Of a DNA stretch of 64,000 nt, positions 12,360 through 24,549 are shown one piece after another. How positions within the stretch are numbered: position 1 is the first letter of the stretch; each line of letters begins with the position of its first letter. Source of the stretch: Eutreptiella sp. 'Long Island Sound 2002' (Eukaryota > Euglenozoa > Euglenophyceae > Eutreptiales > Eutreptiaceae); assembly GCA_964036045.1 (NCBI GenBank), contig OZ038385.1, positions 41,283,737 through 41,347,736 on the forward strand. Reading direction: 5' to 3'. A program made the translations under genes and the position numbers. The notes under the pieces are model-generated. The model did not search any database, had not been told where the DNA came from, and saw only the letters and a program-made list of their open reading frames with translations.

Positions 12360-12545
12360 CATGTACAGCACGTGTACTGCGCATGTACAGCACGCGTACT
12401 GCACATGTACAGCACATGTACTGCACATGCACCGCATATGCACTGCACATGCACCGCAGATGCACTGCACATGCACCGCAGATTACCGCACACATGCCAC
12501 ATTTGCAACTCATATGAACTGTGTACTGCACATGTACCGCACCTT
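12360..12545. repeat. Imperfect 11-bp tandem repeat (ATGYACNGCAC)
   Basis: About a dozen units of the pattern ATGTACAGCAC / ATGCACCGCAC follow one another, the first few separated by CG steps. GTAC and TGCA palindromes recur in every unit. Because 11 is not a multiple of three, all frames stay open on both strands, producing Cys/His/Met-rich frames that should not be taken for proteins. Confidence 0.8.
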
Positions 12546-13439
12546 TGCGCGTCGCCCTTAGCCCACCGCCCGTAGCGGGGCCAATCCGAGAAGGCGGACC
12601 TGTCCAAATGCCTCCTGACCCTTTTTCCAGACGGCATTGTGCCCCTGTTCGGTTGCATGCGAGTGGCAGCCCACTTACCCCCCCCACCCCCGCGTAAGCA
12701 CAGGGCCCCGTCTGACGGTTGTTTTCCTGGTGTTTTCTGACCGCGGTTTTTCTGGTCAGAAATGTAACATGATACGGTTGTGCTCCGAAGGTAGAGGGAA
12801 AAGGGGGCTGCATTTTGGTTGTGGTATTCCTCCCGCTCATACCGACATTCTGCTTGCCCCTGCAACCTAATGCTGTTTGTTTTGATGTAATTTTCAGTCA
12901 TGGTTAATGTTGCTATCGCTGGCATGGCTGTTACGTCCCAAAGGGCAAGCATGTGCAACTGTTTAAGCTGAGGCGCAAGGTTGGAAAGGGCCTCTATTCC
13001 AGAGCTCCTCATGCCCCAGATGGGTAGTGACGACGTCCAGACTATGCTGATATTTGCACATTGTGTTCTGGTCCGTATTGCGACGATTGTGGTTAGGGTG
13101 CGGTGTGGGCAGGTGTTCGCCACATGCATTCTTTCGGCACCGTGCGTTGTGCCCAAGCACGGGCTTGTCCAGGCTGCAAAGACCTTGGCAGACGGGGGTG
13201 GGGGGCGTCTGAATGGGTGGTTTGGAGCGCCATCAGGGGTCTCATGTCATCCCGCTTGTAGGTTTTAATTCAAAGTTTTAATTCCAATGCAACTTTGCCT
13301 CCTGGTCTATGTATTTCACTCCATTTGCATGTGGGTACGAACATTCCTGAATCCGAGGTGGCTACCCACTGACGCTCCAGTTGTTGGGTTGGGCGGCCCC
13401 GCCGACTTTGAACAAGACCCTTCTCAGGACGTCCTCCGC

Positions 13440-13503
13440 GTGTCATTCAGTAGGGCCAGACCGGGAATCGAACCCGTGGCCTTTAACCACTGAATTACAA
13501 GAG
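13440..13503 (-). repeat. tRNA-like (SINE-type) relic
   Basis: On the minus strand TAATTCAGTGG (near the A-box consensus) is followed about 12 bp later by GGTTCGATTCC, a perfect B box flanked by a CGGG/CCCG stem as in a T-arm. The A-B distance is shorter than in a tRNA gene and no acceptor stem is present, so it is a relic. Confidence 0.4.
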
Positions 13504-16500
13504 TACCCCTCAGCAGTTTGGCGGCGGCTGGGGCTTAACTGTGAGCTGCAGAATTGCACACGAATGCGGGATCAAATCGGGGTACCCTCCCCCCCTCGCG
13601 CAAGCACGCTGAAACTCAGGAAAACAACAGTGAGACGGGGTCCTGTGCTTACCAGCCTGGAACGGAGTGCCTTGCTTTGCCCGGGGTGATTTCCCGGTCC
13701 AGCCCAACCATGCGTAGCCGAGGCTGAGTCGGCGACTACCGCTGCAATACACTGCACGAGTTGGCATGCCGTCAGCCTGTGCAGCACCCTGACAATCCTG
13801 CACTCACTGTGGTGCGGCCGCCAAGTTGACGAAAATTGGTCATTTTACCATTCATGCGCGCCCCGTGACTGCAGCTTGGGGGCTGCTGCACACGCCTAGC
13901 GCCGGAATACACACAAAAAAGAAAAGAAAATTGGTCATTGTACCCATTTTGTGCACACTGAATTTGGGGGGGGGGGGTGGCCCCAGTTTGCATGCTCCAT
14001 TGTTATGCCTCTTGCGCCACGGCTGGGGCACCTCCAAAGCTGGTGTAAGTGGCGAGGTGTGGGCTCCGGCTCATGGCTCCATGTTCAACCATTTGCGGTG
14101 GCCAGCCAGTCCTTGTCCTTTTTCAAAAAGACGGGGTCCGGGGCCTCCCTGGGTCACCGCACCGCAGTCCCCTGTGAATGTCTAAATGGGCGTGCCCCAA
14201 GACCCGGCACGTTGGGGGCATTTCGCACCTCGAAACAGTGGTGCAGGGATGGCCCACTCGCGCATGTGAGTGCCATCAATTCTATCCGCAGCCAGTGATT
14301 CATGGGCGGGTGGCCATGGCATGTGGTTGCAAGCGGCTTGGAACCACGTTCAGTCGTGACGCCCCACGTGGTTTAGCACGGGCGGCGATTGCTTGAGTAT
14401 GGGGACTCTGTAGGGGGGCATGTTCCCGAGCAGACATGCCACTTGGGTCCAGAAAGGGGACTGGGTTTCGGTAGGAATCAATGGAAACCTTACTCAGCAA
14501 CTGCCACACATAGGAAGCAGCTGTGTCAGTGTCCGAGTCACCTGATCTTCTTCTGCCCACCGTCTGGCGGACGTTGGCAAGTCTGTTTCAGAGGCTGAGG
14601 GCCTGACTCATTGCTTTTTGGATGGGGGATGTGTTCCAGAGGCTGAGGGCTGGGACCCCATAGAGCGTTGGATCGCTGTTCTCAAGGGCCGTCCAAGGTG
14701 AAAGCGGGTGAGCCCCTGGGCCCCGCCGCCGGGCCCCGCCGCCCAACCGACGGGGGCGATCTGACACACGTGGATCTAAGCCGTGCCCTGAACCCTGCAG
14801 TGGGTCTGCCAGCCAGGGACACGTGCCCAAATGCAGTCCAGCTGCTCCAGTAGCCTTAACCACACGTGGGAGGAATGGGTTCCAGATGGTGCCCGGCTGA
14901 GGGCCAGGGATTCGATACATTCCAGGACTGTGTTGAAGAATTTTCTGTCTTACCACCTCCTCCTCGTCTTCAAAGCCGTCAACAAAATAATTGGCATCTT
15001 CAGAGCAGCTGGAGGCCAGTGTGCATCCCACAAACATAATTTTGTATATTTATGCATCCCAAGTGTTTGGTCTGTGTATCGAGTGGATCGCAGTTGCCTC
15101 TGCACTCAAGGCCTGGCCGGCCAGTATCCCAGGTCCTGTGGGTCCTCCGTCAAGCTGTGGACCACCTCAGGTAGCCCTGGGACCCACAGCACTGCGGCGG
15201 GGTGGGAGCCACTCAGTCGTGGTGAGCGGTGACACCAGTAGACGGCATGATACCTGATTTATGTCTATGCCCATGTCTATCAAGCGTATCCCAACCCGAT
15301 TGGTTCTTCTGTGTTCCGTTTGCGCGCGCATTGCTGGCCCAGACATCACCATTGTTTGCCTCCAGTGCAACACTTCCCGTCTGTTTGTGATTGGATAAGG
15401 TGTGGATCCCCGAAAACGTCACATGCAAGATGTATATGCTGTATCCTTCAGTCTGCTTCAGACCACGATTTTGACCCTTTTGACCAGCAAAATTGCCCAC
15501 CTGTTGAATGAGGAGGAGCAACTCTCACAATCTCATCCTGTTCAAATGCAATCTAGGCATGGAGTGCTATCCACCTGTGAATAACCTTTGGGCCACCCGC
15601 ACTAGCGATACCAAATGGCCTCTTGGGCAACGTCAGGCACAGGCTTTGGCAAGGCAACGGCCCGAGGCAGCTTTGGGGGACTGGGAGGTATTTCTACTTC
15701 TCCAGTACTCGACCAATCAGGGCGCAATTCTGTTCACCAGCTTGGGCCACTGTGTATCCTTCATGGTGCCACTGCTTTCGAGCTGGAGGTTTTGCAGTCC
15801 CAATTGTGGGGGTACGTGGTGATTTTTGGTTGATTCGCATGTCTGTTTGTGTATGAGGGCCCGATGGGGCTGAATCTTCTCATCAGCTGTTGATGTGGAT
15901 TTGTGAGGTTTTTAGGTGTGTGGGCCGCAACGACGGAGTTTCTTAGCAGGTCAGGCATTTCTCAATATGTGCTTCTCTACCCCTCTGGGCAGGGTTGGCT
16001 CAGTGGCGGTTCTTTTCCTATTGCATCAGCCTGATGTGCCCAGCTGTTTGTAGTTGTTTTCAAACTTGTGTTCCAGTAACCTCCCCCTCTTTCAGGGGCC
16101 TCCTCTGTAATATTGATCCTGGCCAGGAGCACGCTTTGGGGTGCTCAATGTGTTTGTCAGTGCTGATTTCTGAACCCATAGACTCTCGAGGCTTCAAGTG
16201 CGCATGAACACAGAAACAAACTGTTGTTTCCCTATTTCCAGGTCCTGCGTCCTGCAGGTGTCGGCTTTGGGGCCCTTGAGCCCTCATGTATGCCAGTGGA
16301 CTCATTTTCACCCTTGCCCTGCTGCTGGTGCAAACTGGCCCCACACGTGATTTCTGTGCTGATTGCCCAGATCTGCCCAGGTATGTTGGCTTCTGGGGTC
16401 CTGCCAGCAGAACAAGGGCGAGGGGTACCTTGTATTTGGCCCACCTCCCTTTGCTTCTACACATCACATCATCAGGAGTATCACCTGAGTTTTGCAATTT

Positions 16501-17879
16501 GCCCCCCCCCCCCCTCTAATCAAAATCTCCACGACCAAGAAAAAAGATCAGGGAATTTATGGTGTATTGTAGTGTCCTGATATGCGGTAAAGTTGAAGCC
16601 GGCCATTGAGCCCATCGGTAGGGTATTCAGGGCTGCATTCGGCCCCTGGATTGCTCAAAGTGGGCCAATCAGCAAAACGGAATTTGAGATGCAGGCGATG
16701 CAGTTTGCAAAACTCCTCACCCAATGTCTTAACCCATCCAAAATGCAACACTCCCCAGTATGTTGGACTCTGTATTTTAGTAGGGCCCCTTGTGATGCAG
16801 GAGGGTGGCAATGTGGTCCTGCGCCGTACTGACCTAGGTGGAATCACCCGCTGTGTCATGCAAAGCTAGTAGGTGGGTGATGTGACAAGCCTTTTCTTAT
16901 GCGTAGGTGCATGTAGTGCATGCACAATGCCCAGCGAAGCAGCAAAGTACGTATATAGCACATGCAACTCCTGCGCTCTGATCGTATGGACTGTATGACT
17001 GAACCCGTGCAACCCAACACTAATGAACATTGCCTATTTTCTCTCGGGAGCGCCTTGACACAGGTGTGTTTGGTCAAATCTCAAAAACCAGCTGTGTTTC
17101 TGCCCCGTTGGAAAAGACAAGGTCCTGTCGTTGCTATTGTGCTCCTCTTTCCATATTTGTGGCACCACAGTCCAAAGATTACAAATATTTCAATGAGTTT
17201 ATGTGAAAATGGCATTAAATGTTGCCCATAATTTTGAATACTGGAAAAAAAAGGGCAACGAGTTTATGTGAAAATGGCATGGAAAATGGAAAATGGGGGC
17301 GTACCATGCGCTGTGCCCGCGCTGTGTGAAAAGTTGGCTGTTCTCCACCACCGGGAGTTCAGTAAGTTCAGAAGATTGAAAGGACGTCATTGAATGGCTG
17401 CTGCAGTAGACGGGGCTATAGGGGGCAGAATTTAGGTGCCTGGGACCCATGGCAAGCATCAGATATTTGAATTTTTGAGTTTTGAATTGATTGTGCATGA
17501 TTCCGCAGGTGTGTGGTTTTCAGGGTTGTTACCTGGATAACCACCGTAATAATTGGCGCTGTGCGCGCGCTGTGCGAAAACGCCCCCAATGTTGCCCATA
17601 ATTTTGAATACTGAGAAAAAAGCGCAGTTGCATTTTTGTTCTGCTATCTGGCTTGTCGCACGGCTTGGGGCCGGGGTGTGTGATTGGTCGCATGCTCAAC
17701 TGTTTTGATCAACCTCTTTGCCTGTTTGTGGCATCATCATCCAAGGAGTGCAAAAAAATCATGGAAATTCCTGGGAAAATGATCAGCTATGCCAATGTGC
17801 CAATATGCCAGCTATGCCAATGTGCTGCATCATCAAGGATATGGGCAAATAAGAATTGAGATTGAAAGTATATTTGTCT

Positions 17880-17975
17880 TTAGCTTGTGCCAAGCTTAGC
17901 TTAGTAAGCGCGCATGGTGTATCCCGGCTGTCATGCAGCCGGCAAACATGCCAAAAAGGTGGGTTCAAATCCCAA
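17880..17975 (+). repeat. tRNA-derived element with CAT-type anticodon loop
   Basis: TAGCTTAGTAAG fits the A box and GGTTCAAATCC the B box. Between them, CCGGCTG/CAGCCGG forms a strong hairpin whose loop GTCATGC would present the anticodon CAT, and TGGG/CCCA closes a T-arm. No 7-bp acceptor stem can be formed by the flanks, so I call it a tRNA-derived SINE or relic, not a functional tRNA-Met gene. Confidence 0.45.
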
Positions 17976-19006
17976 TTTTTAATGCACAAATGTTTCAGTG
18001 TGTTTTGGTGGGTTTGGAATTGCTGTGTTCCGCTTGAAAGTTTGGTTACCACAAGCAGTCAGCTTCATTTAGGGTGGATCATATCCCAAATCAAGAGTAG
18101 ACGTTGGGACCGAGCTGGTGGGGAAGGGAACATCGTCTACGGAGCTGCATAAGGATGCATATGGATGCATATTGACGGACACAAGAAACAATCTCTACCA
18201 CATTGACGATTTTACCACTTTCAAAACCCTTGTTTGCTCGCTCAACAGAGAGTCCCCCAGCACTCTTTCCGCTGCCCTCCTCCCGCTTTGCTTGGGAATG
18301 CCAGGCACACAGTGCGAAGTTTTGGATGTCGGCCAATACTCGGACCCTACTTTTGGCCCCTTTTGACAAGTTCTTGGTTCCATACTGGGTTTTTTTTTTA
18401 GCTTCCTATGCATTTGCGATGTGGCACATTTGAATTGTCACCCTTTGTTGCCCAATGTCAACCATTTTTACCCATTTTCCATCCCCCATACTGAACTCTC
18501 CTTGCTGTGGGGACCCCGAGAAGGCACGGGTGATGTAGCCATACATTGCCCGCGGACCTTGAGGAGTTTTTGGTACAGCTTTCATCCCCACCACATCACT
18601 GACTTTGCTCGCCATCAACAAGTGTGTCGTGTCCACGCTCAGAATCACCACCGCCCTCCCCTTCACCCTATTCGCGGTCCCCATCACCCAAGAGACCACG
18701 GACAATGCATTCCCTGCGCTCCGAGTCAAGGGACATCTAATCGCCGCCTTCAAGAGCGAAGCCACGGGCACCGAAACACTCGAAGCAAGCGGACTTTACA
18801 AGCCTCAGTGGTTTGTTCATAGGGACAGTGCAGTACCAAGTTGAAGGCCGTTTGGTTGTTCTCATGTGGGCTTTGCTGCTTCGCTGTGCAACCAGTCAGG
18901 TGACAGGTATTCTTGAGTGAGTATGCCGGCCTCTGCGTGCGTAGTATGCACGCAGTGCCCACGCAGTGCGCACGAAGTGCAAGAACTTGGCCTTTGTGCC
19001 CCCCCT

Positions 19007-19011
19007 CCTCC
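19007..19011. repeat. Left target-site duplication of N1 (cctcc)
   Basis: CCTCC immediately precedes the TGTAAT end of N1's left LTR. The identical CCTCC follows the ATTACA end of its right LTR at 57055-57059. This pairs two points 38 kb apart as one insertion. Confidence 0.85.
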
Positions 19012-19454
19012 TGTAATAAGTTTTGTAAAAACTTATCGGTGTCTATCTCTGATTCCCATTGATCCCCAAGGCATGCAGCAAATCAATCAACTCCAAACAT
19101 TGATCACTGCCAAGTGATCTAAAAGCATGCCTGTTTGAAAAATAAATACAGCATGCCGAAAAATGAATTCAAGCACTCAGATCTACAATAAAAACAATAA
19201 TAAAAAAATAGTTAAATGAGAAAATGATGCGCTGTAGAAAACAGTTACTTCAGTTGCATAATGGCAACTCTCTGCGCAGGCGATCATTGTGCCAGAATCA
19301 TACAAATACTGTTTGACATGATATCTACTACTGATTGACTCTCTAATCATTTGTTATCTAACAATTTCATTGATGTCAGATTTCTGGGGGTGCACTCCCC
19401 CACCGAGAGTTCAAATATATGTGATTCTGAGGGGGTCCCTGCAGTCCCATTACA
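19012..19454 (-). repeat. N1 left LTR (443 bp)
   Basis: TGTAAT...ATTACA with inverted termini. Near its left end ATAAGTTTT/AAAACTTAT forms a hairpin. The uninterrupted string atttgttatctaac at 19349-19362 shows the empty site into which N2 inserted in the sister LTR. Confidence 0.88.
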
Positions 19455-22400
19455 CTCCCCCACCAAGCTGTAAGCCACGCCTAGCAGAAGTGGCTTGCCC
19501 AGCTGAAAAATGTTTAATGGGCTGCAGGAATCCTTAAAATACCCCATTTCGCGAAAACAAAAACTATGGGTGGGTGGGCGGGACAACACAAAGCAAAGTA
19601 GGCAAAGACTGAAGGGGAGTTCTGCTTTCTGACAAAAAAAAATCAGTTCGGCAAAACTTAAATGTAATGTACACAGCCCCGTCGTCTTCGTGTGCCATCT
19701 TTACTTAAGTCCACTGAGATACCCCACTTCCGTCCACCATCAGAGATCGACCACGCTGAGTTTGCCTGAGAAGCGTAGACAACAACAACCATGCAAATAC
19801 AACATGCATGTGTAGCGTAGAAGAAGAAACATTCGATAGACTGCAGACAATACAATAGACACCCCTGCAACAATAGTCAGTATCAGCAGTCAACTACAAC
19901 AGAACATACACAGAGCACCATACTGTATGGTAACATGTGCAGTGGCATTTCAGTTGCCAGCTGCTGTGTCCCTGTCCTGACTGGTATTTGTATCTGCATG
20001 TAAAAGAGTATGAACTGGTACGTCAGCATGGTAAATGATACCGGGTACATACAATACCAAAGTAAACAATAACCAAAACAACACAACCAAAACTGCACAT
20101 GAATAGACACTCAGACAAAAAAAATAAGATCTGTCAAAAAAAAATTCAATCTCCATTTAGCACTCGGCTGACACCGTCGCTGTCCTGTTCTGCCGGGGGG
20201 GGGTAGTGATCAGTTACCACAGCGTCACGTCTGACGTGTCCACCTGCCCCTATCTACAAGAGCTGCTCTATAATAATATGGTAATCTGTTCTGGCTGGGA
20301 ACACCCCAAGCCGGCGTTCACAAGCCAAAAAACTATACAGCAACACAGCGTCAGCAACAGGGAAAGGTAGCCACCTTTCCAGCAAAAACTGGACGCAACA
20401 GCGCCAACAACAAGTAAAAGCCAAACTCATTCACAGCTCAGCATGCAAGCATCCAGCAAGCAACATCATGCAATCACCACAAGCAAGACAATCAGGCCCT
20501 ACATCAGAGCCACTGGCACAAACATTCAAGTCAAGATCCAATACAAGCAATCAAATCAAACCAATCCTTCAAGTAACAAATGACAAGCTCAAGTAAATCA
20601 ATGATGGGAGGGTACAAGGAAAAAAAACTTCAGCTCCTGTATGAAATCAGGGCTGCATTATTGATAGTAGACGGACCGCAAAACACGCAGGGGCCGTCTG
20701 CAAGCAAGCATGCAAGCAATTCATCAGCATCTCACATCAAATCAGTGATTCAACCTTAAACACGAAGTAAAAATAAAATCAGACAAGACAAAACAGATAA
20801 ACAAACAGCCAACCAAAATCGCTGACAAAAGTATCCTACCCTCCAGCCTGCACTCTACTACCCTGCAGAACCTTGTAAAGGTTTGAAAATTTGATGCTTC
20901 CTCGTTTGGTTCTCCGCCTCAGAGACTCCGTCCGCAGGTTCTCCCTCGATGCTCAACACAGGCGAAATTCACCGGTTCCGATCGGCAGCGGACGCTCTTC
21001 ACGCATTCAGACGACAGGTGCCAAGAGAAGGGCTGAGGCATTCACAGAGTAGCAATGCCTTTAACAGCACTGCTCTCTGTGGCACCAACAAACAGTAACA
21101 CACCACAAAGCGATCAGAAAAATTAATACTAATAATCGCAACAGTCGAAATTCTCTGGAACACCCAACATTTAGCTGCAGCTTGTATATCTCCTCCGGCT
21201 TGTCGGTGGGCCGTTCTTGTCGTCAAGGCTTTGACGGGCGAACTCAGCGGCGATAACTTCAGCGGCGCCAAGGTTGTTAGCAAGGCGAACTCCTTCGTGA
21301 TATCAGTAGCGCGCTGCAAAGAGGCAGCAGCGCACTGCAGACCCACAGCGCAGCACGGCGAACTCCTTCGTGAGATCAGTAGCGCGCCGCAAAGAGGCAG
21401 TAGCGCGCTGCAGACGCACAGCGCAGCAAGGCGAACTCCGTCGTGATAGCAGTAGCGCGCTGCGAAGAGGCAGTAGCGCATTGCAGACCCACAGCGCAGC
21501 ACGGCGAACTCCTTCGTGATAGCAGTAGCGCGCTGCAACTGCTGTCTTTGCGCCAAGACATGCATTGGCACGATCAGCATGAGGGCCGCGACGGCGCTGT
21601 CATTCAGGAACAGGCAACGCGCGAGCATCAGCAGCGGCAGCAGCAGGCAACGAGCCAGCAACTGACAGCTCCGGGTCCGCCACCTCAGAACTCACTTCCA
21701 CAGCAGCCGGCGGCGCCATACACCTTGGTGAACAGCGATGGCGGCCTCACTCAAGATTAGCAGAGGTGCAAACTGGACTGGGCGGTGACGAAAACCCTGC
21801 TTGTAGGACACGAGGAAAGATGATCTCTTGCACAGCTTGGTGCTGCAAGTACTCCTGACGAGCATCCAGAACAGCACGAGCTTCTGGACAGCGCGAGTAT
21901 CTGGGACACGCACTCGTGTTTTACTGAACGCACTGTCCAAACGTTTGCCACTATCAGATTCGCCGCCGTCCTTGCACCTGCTGCACCCACTCGCGGAGCT
22001 CACGTGAATGTTACCACAGCCAAAGCGAGGTACCTCATCGTGTGGCCTCTTTGCAACACTGACCAGTGCCGCTAATGACGGCGGCCACAACACTGCTCAT
22101 GGTGGTGATGGCGGCGCTGTTGTTTGCCGCTGCGCGCAGCGCTGGAGGTTCGCTACGGCGCCGTTGTGGATGGAATCTTAACGGCGACCATGGGCAGCAT
22201 CGGTCCTGCGAAACAGACCTATTGTGACAGCGTTCACAGCCGCTTCGTCGCTGGCTTCCAAAGCAGTTCCTCCGTGGCGGTGTCATCAGCTCCATCTGCG
22301 TGAATCAAAGCACTGATAACGCATCGCTCAACAGCATCGCTGGCGGTCAGACAACAGAACATGTTGATGCCGTTGTTCCGAATCGGGCTGGCAGCTGTCA

Positions 22401-22485
22401 ATAGGTCCAGAGCTCGACGCAGCTCTTCGGCAGTTTCGGCGATGCACTTGACCTTGGAGATGGAAATGTCGTACAGCTTTTAGAT
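19455..22485 (-). other. N1 interior, no recognisable retroviral gene
   Basis: About 3.0 kb. Adjacent to the left LTR (19455-19464) lies the polypurine tract read on the minus strand. No protease, RT, integrase or zinc-knuckle motif is visible in any frame. Between about 21.2 and 22.4 kb the DNA becomes GC-rich and carries a 73-bp tandem repeat; the 220-codon minus-strand ORF at 20999-21661 is largely a translation of that repeat. Confidence 0.7.
21285..21545. repeat. 73-bp tandem repeat inside N1
   Basis: Units start at 21285, 21358, 21431 and 21504 (exact 73-bp spacing), each beginning GCGAACTCC and containing 'cagtagcgcgctgc' and 'acccacagcgcagca'. There are three full copies and one partial, with a few substitutions each. 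The internal 'agcgcgctgca' motif also repeats within a unit. Confidence 0.9.
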
Positions 22486-22827
22486 TGTAATAAGTTTTGT
22501 AAAAACTTATCGGTGTCTATCTCTGATTCCCATTGATCCCCAAGGCATGCAGCAAATCAATCAACTCCAAACATTGATCACTGCCAAGTGATCTAAAAGC
22601 ATGCCTGTTTGAAAAATAAATACAGCATGCCGAAAAATGAATTCAAGCACTCAGATCTACAATAAAAACAATAATAAAAAATAGTTAAATGAGAAAATGA
22701 TGCGCTGTAGAAAACAGTTACTTCAGTTGCATAATGGCAACTCTCTGCGCAGGCGATCATTGTGCCAGAATCATACAAATACTGTTTGACATGATATCTA
22801 CTACTGATTGACTCTCTAATTATTTGT
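22486..22827 (-). repeat. N1 right LTR, first part (split by N2)
   Basis: 342 bp matching 19012-19354 apart from one A deletion and one C/T change. It ends in tttgt (22823-22827), which is N2's left target-site duplication. The LTR resumes at 56955. Confidence 0.88.
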
Positions 22828-23106
22828 AGAAAAGTTTATAGTGTTTTCAGCACTGTGTTTTTGCTTCTCCTGCTGCTTGTTGTTGCTGTAGGGTGTCCTG
22901 CTGCTTGTTTTGGATGATGAAAAGCTTTTGTTTGTTGAAATACAGTAAAGCCAAGTCAATCCTGGATAGCCCAAGCCAATAGTATGCAAGGAGAAGGTAA
23001 TTCAGGATCAAAGCATGAAGGGCTGCAGTGTAAACAGTGAAAGATGATTGAATATTCACAGAAACTGCAACTCAGGTCACATATGAATGCATATTCACAA
23101 AGATAG

Positions 23107-23835
23107 TGACGCGAAATCGTGGGCTGTCCCCGATTGCGCAAGAACAGGCCACTCAATGGGTGTTTCCGGGGATGGATGAATGTACCATAGGTACTCCGTA
23201 GACCTTTTGGAGCCTGCGGACAGGCTGCGCGAACGCTGCCGCGAAGCGCCAGATTGTCGCAGGCGATAATTGCCAGCTCACGCTCAGGCATGAAAGATCG
23301 CCAAAAGGCAGTGATTTTACAATAAGTTTTTATTGCAGATCATTAATTTTAATTATGACGGGTTCATCCAAGGGTGTAGCATAAGTTACGGGCATGCGTG
23401 GGATCTGTGCTTCACAGAGACCAAGCACTCTGCCCTTTCTGTGCACAGGACACCAGACTGTGTCATGTATGGGACCATGCAAGGGTCCTACGATGATTTA
23501 AGCCAAGCTATGGACATGGAGAACCCTGTGGGAACGACGGACGCCGAAGTGATTTCAGTGCTCCTCGTGTGTCGCTCCGTGCCTAGAAGGATGACCAAGA
23601 GTGGGACTGGTGCGCTACTGGAGGCGCTTACACGTCCGGGGAAAAGAGGATTTTCCGAGTTTGACAAATCTCAAGAGATTTTGCGAAAAATCAGGGATTT
23701 CGACAAAAACTTTGCAGGAACTACAAGGGCCGTAGCAACGGAACTGGGGAAGCGAAGCAAAGCGTCAAACCACAGAATCCTCACAATATCTGGGCAATAA
23801 GGAGCCAAAAGGCTGGGCACCCCACTACCGCTTCA
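23107..23835 (+). repeat. T 5' LTR (729 bp)
   Basis: TG...CA ends. It holds a 155-codon ORF at 23333-23800 with no recognisable domain. Confidence 0.92.
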
Positions 23836-24549
23836 AAATCATCGTACCGTGCAGCAGGTCCCATGTAGCGTGACGTGAGTGGCACTGCGGCAGAGACGCC
23901 CAGCGATCCGCAGTGCAACGCCCGAGGACAAAAACTGCGCTCGGCTGTATGGAGGTGCGTTGCTGCGCCGGCTTGCGCAGCCCCCCTCCACCCAATGGGT
24001 CCACACGACACCAGACCCAGCCGTCGCTCGTGAAGATCGTCAGCGATCCCCCCCGTGTGACGCAGCTGTTCTGCGCCCACTGTAGTAATGCTGACCTCGG
24101 AAGCACCATGGGAGCCCTCGCTGCAGACGGAGGCAGCCTGCAGCATCGAGGCAAAAGAGACCCTCGCTGTACAACGTCGAGTACAGCATCGTGGCAGATC
24201 CCGTGCGCTTGGACGCGCCAAGCGTGTTGAGGCATGGTGTGCGAAGAGGTTTGGTACGTAAATACCAGTCAGGGAGCGCCGCTGACGCTCTTCAGTGGCC
24301 AGTCCAGTGAGACCAGCGTGGGACCCCAGCGCGCTGTGTCGTTTTTGTTTACTGGGCCGGCATTAATTTTATTATTAATCTGCCATGTCTCTGGTGCTGG
24401 CAATCAGTGGTTCAGCGTTCTTGTTGGGCAGCCACCCTTTTACTGCTGGCGCGCAGAGGTGTCAGCGCGTGTAAGCTATGCACAGGAAACACCCACGCGT
24501 GGGGCTTGCAGAGCTGCCATCAGCCTAGCAAGCCTTTTAAGGAGAGGGG
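23836..24549 (+). other. T interior (714 bp), non-coding
   Basis: Short relative to its LTRs, as in TRIM elements. GC-rich in its first half. Frames of 70-140 codons cross it but none resembles a retroviral protein. It ends in the polypurine tract. Confidence 0.75.

Larger units (their letters stand above)
11718..19006. other. Intergenic stretch between the CDK and the retroelement nest
   Basis: About 7.3 kb without a gene I can name. ORFs up to about 320 codons occur, but the longest (11.5-13.2 kb, minus) are kept open by the 11-bp repeat and GC-rich sequence and run in parallel frames. At 14.6-15.0 kb (minus) and 18.1-18.85 kb (both strands) there are coding-looking pieces of 70-150 codons that I cannot assign. 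Homopolymer runs occur near 13967 (G) and 16502 (C). Confidence 0.5.

Noticed and set aside
12227-13156. Long minus-strand ORFs rich in Met/Cys/His
   Set aside because: They are translations of the 11-bp tandem repeat and GC-rich flanks; parallel frames are equally open.
14588-15037. 150-codon minus-strand ORF
   Set aside because: An acidic stretch looks protein-like, but no homology or gene structure supports it.
16241-16380. Single exon bounded by AG and GT
   Set aside because: Plausible splice signals and one open frame, but no neighbouring exons or family match.
17880-17975. Functional tRNA-Met gene
   Set aside because: A and B boxes and an anticodon-like hairpin are present but no acceptor stem forms.
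18091-18844. Host exon(s) near 18.1-18.8 kb
   Set aside because: Coding-looking on both strands, no recognisable family, no clear splice structure.
20999-21661. 220-codon minus-strand ORF in N1
   Set aside because: Largely a translation of the 73-bp tandem repeat; no domain.
19012-22827. N1 as a simple 3.8-kb element ending at 22827
   Set aside because: No target duplication at 22827 and no TG...CA end; the LTR resumes after N2 at 56955 with a matching duplication.
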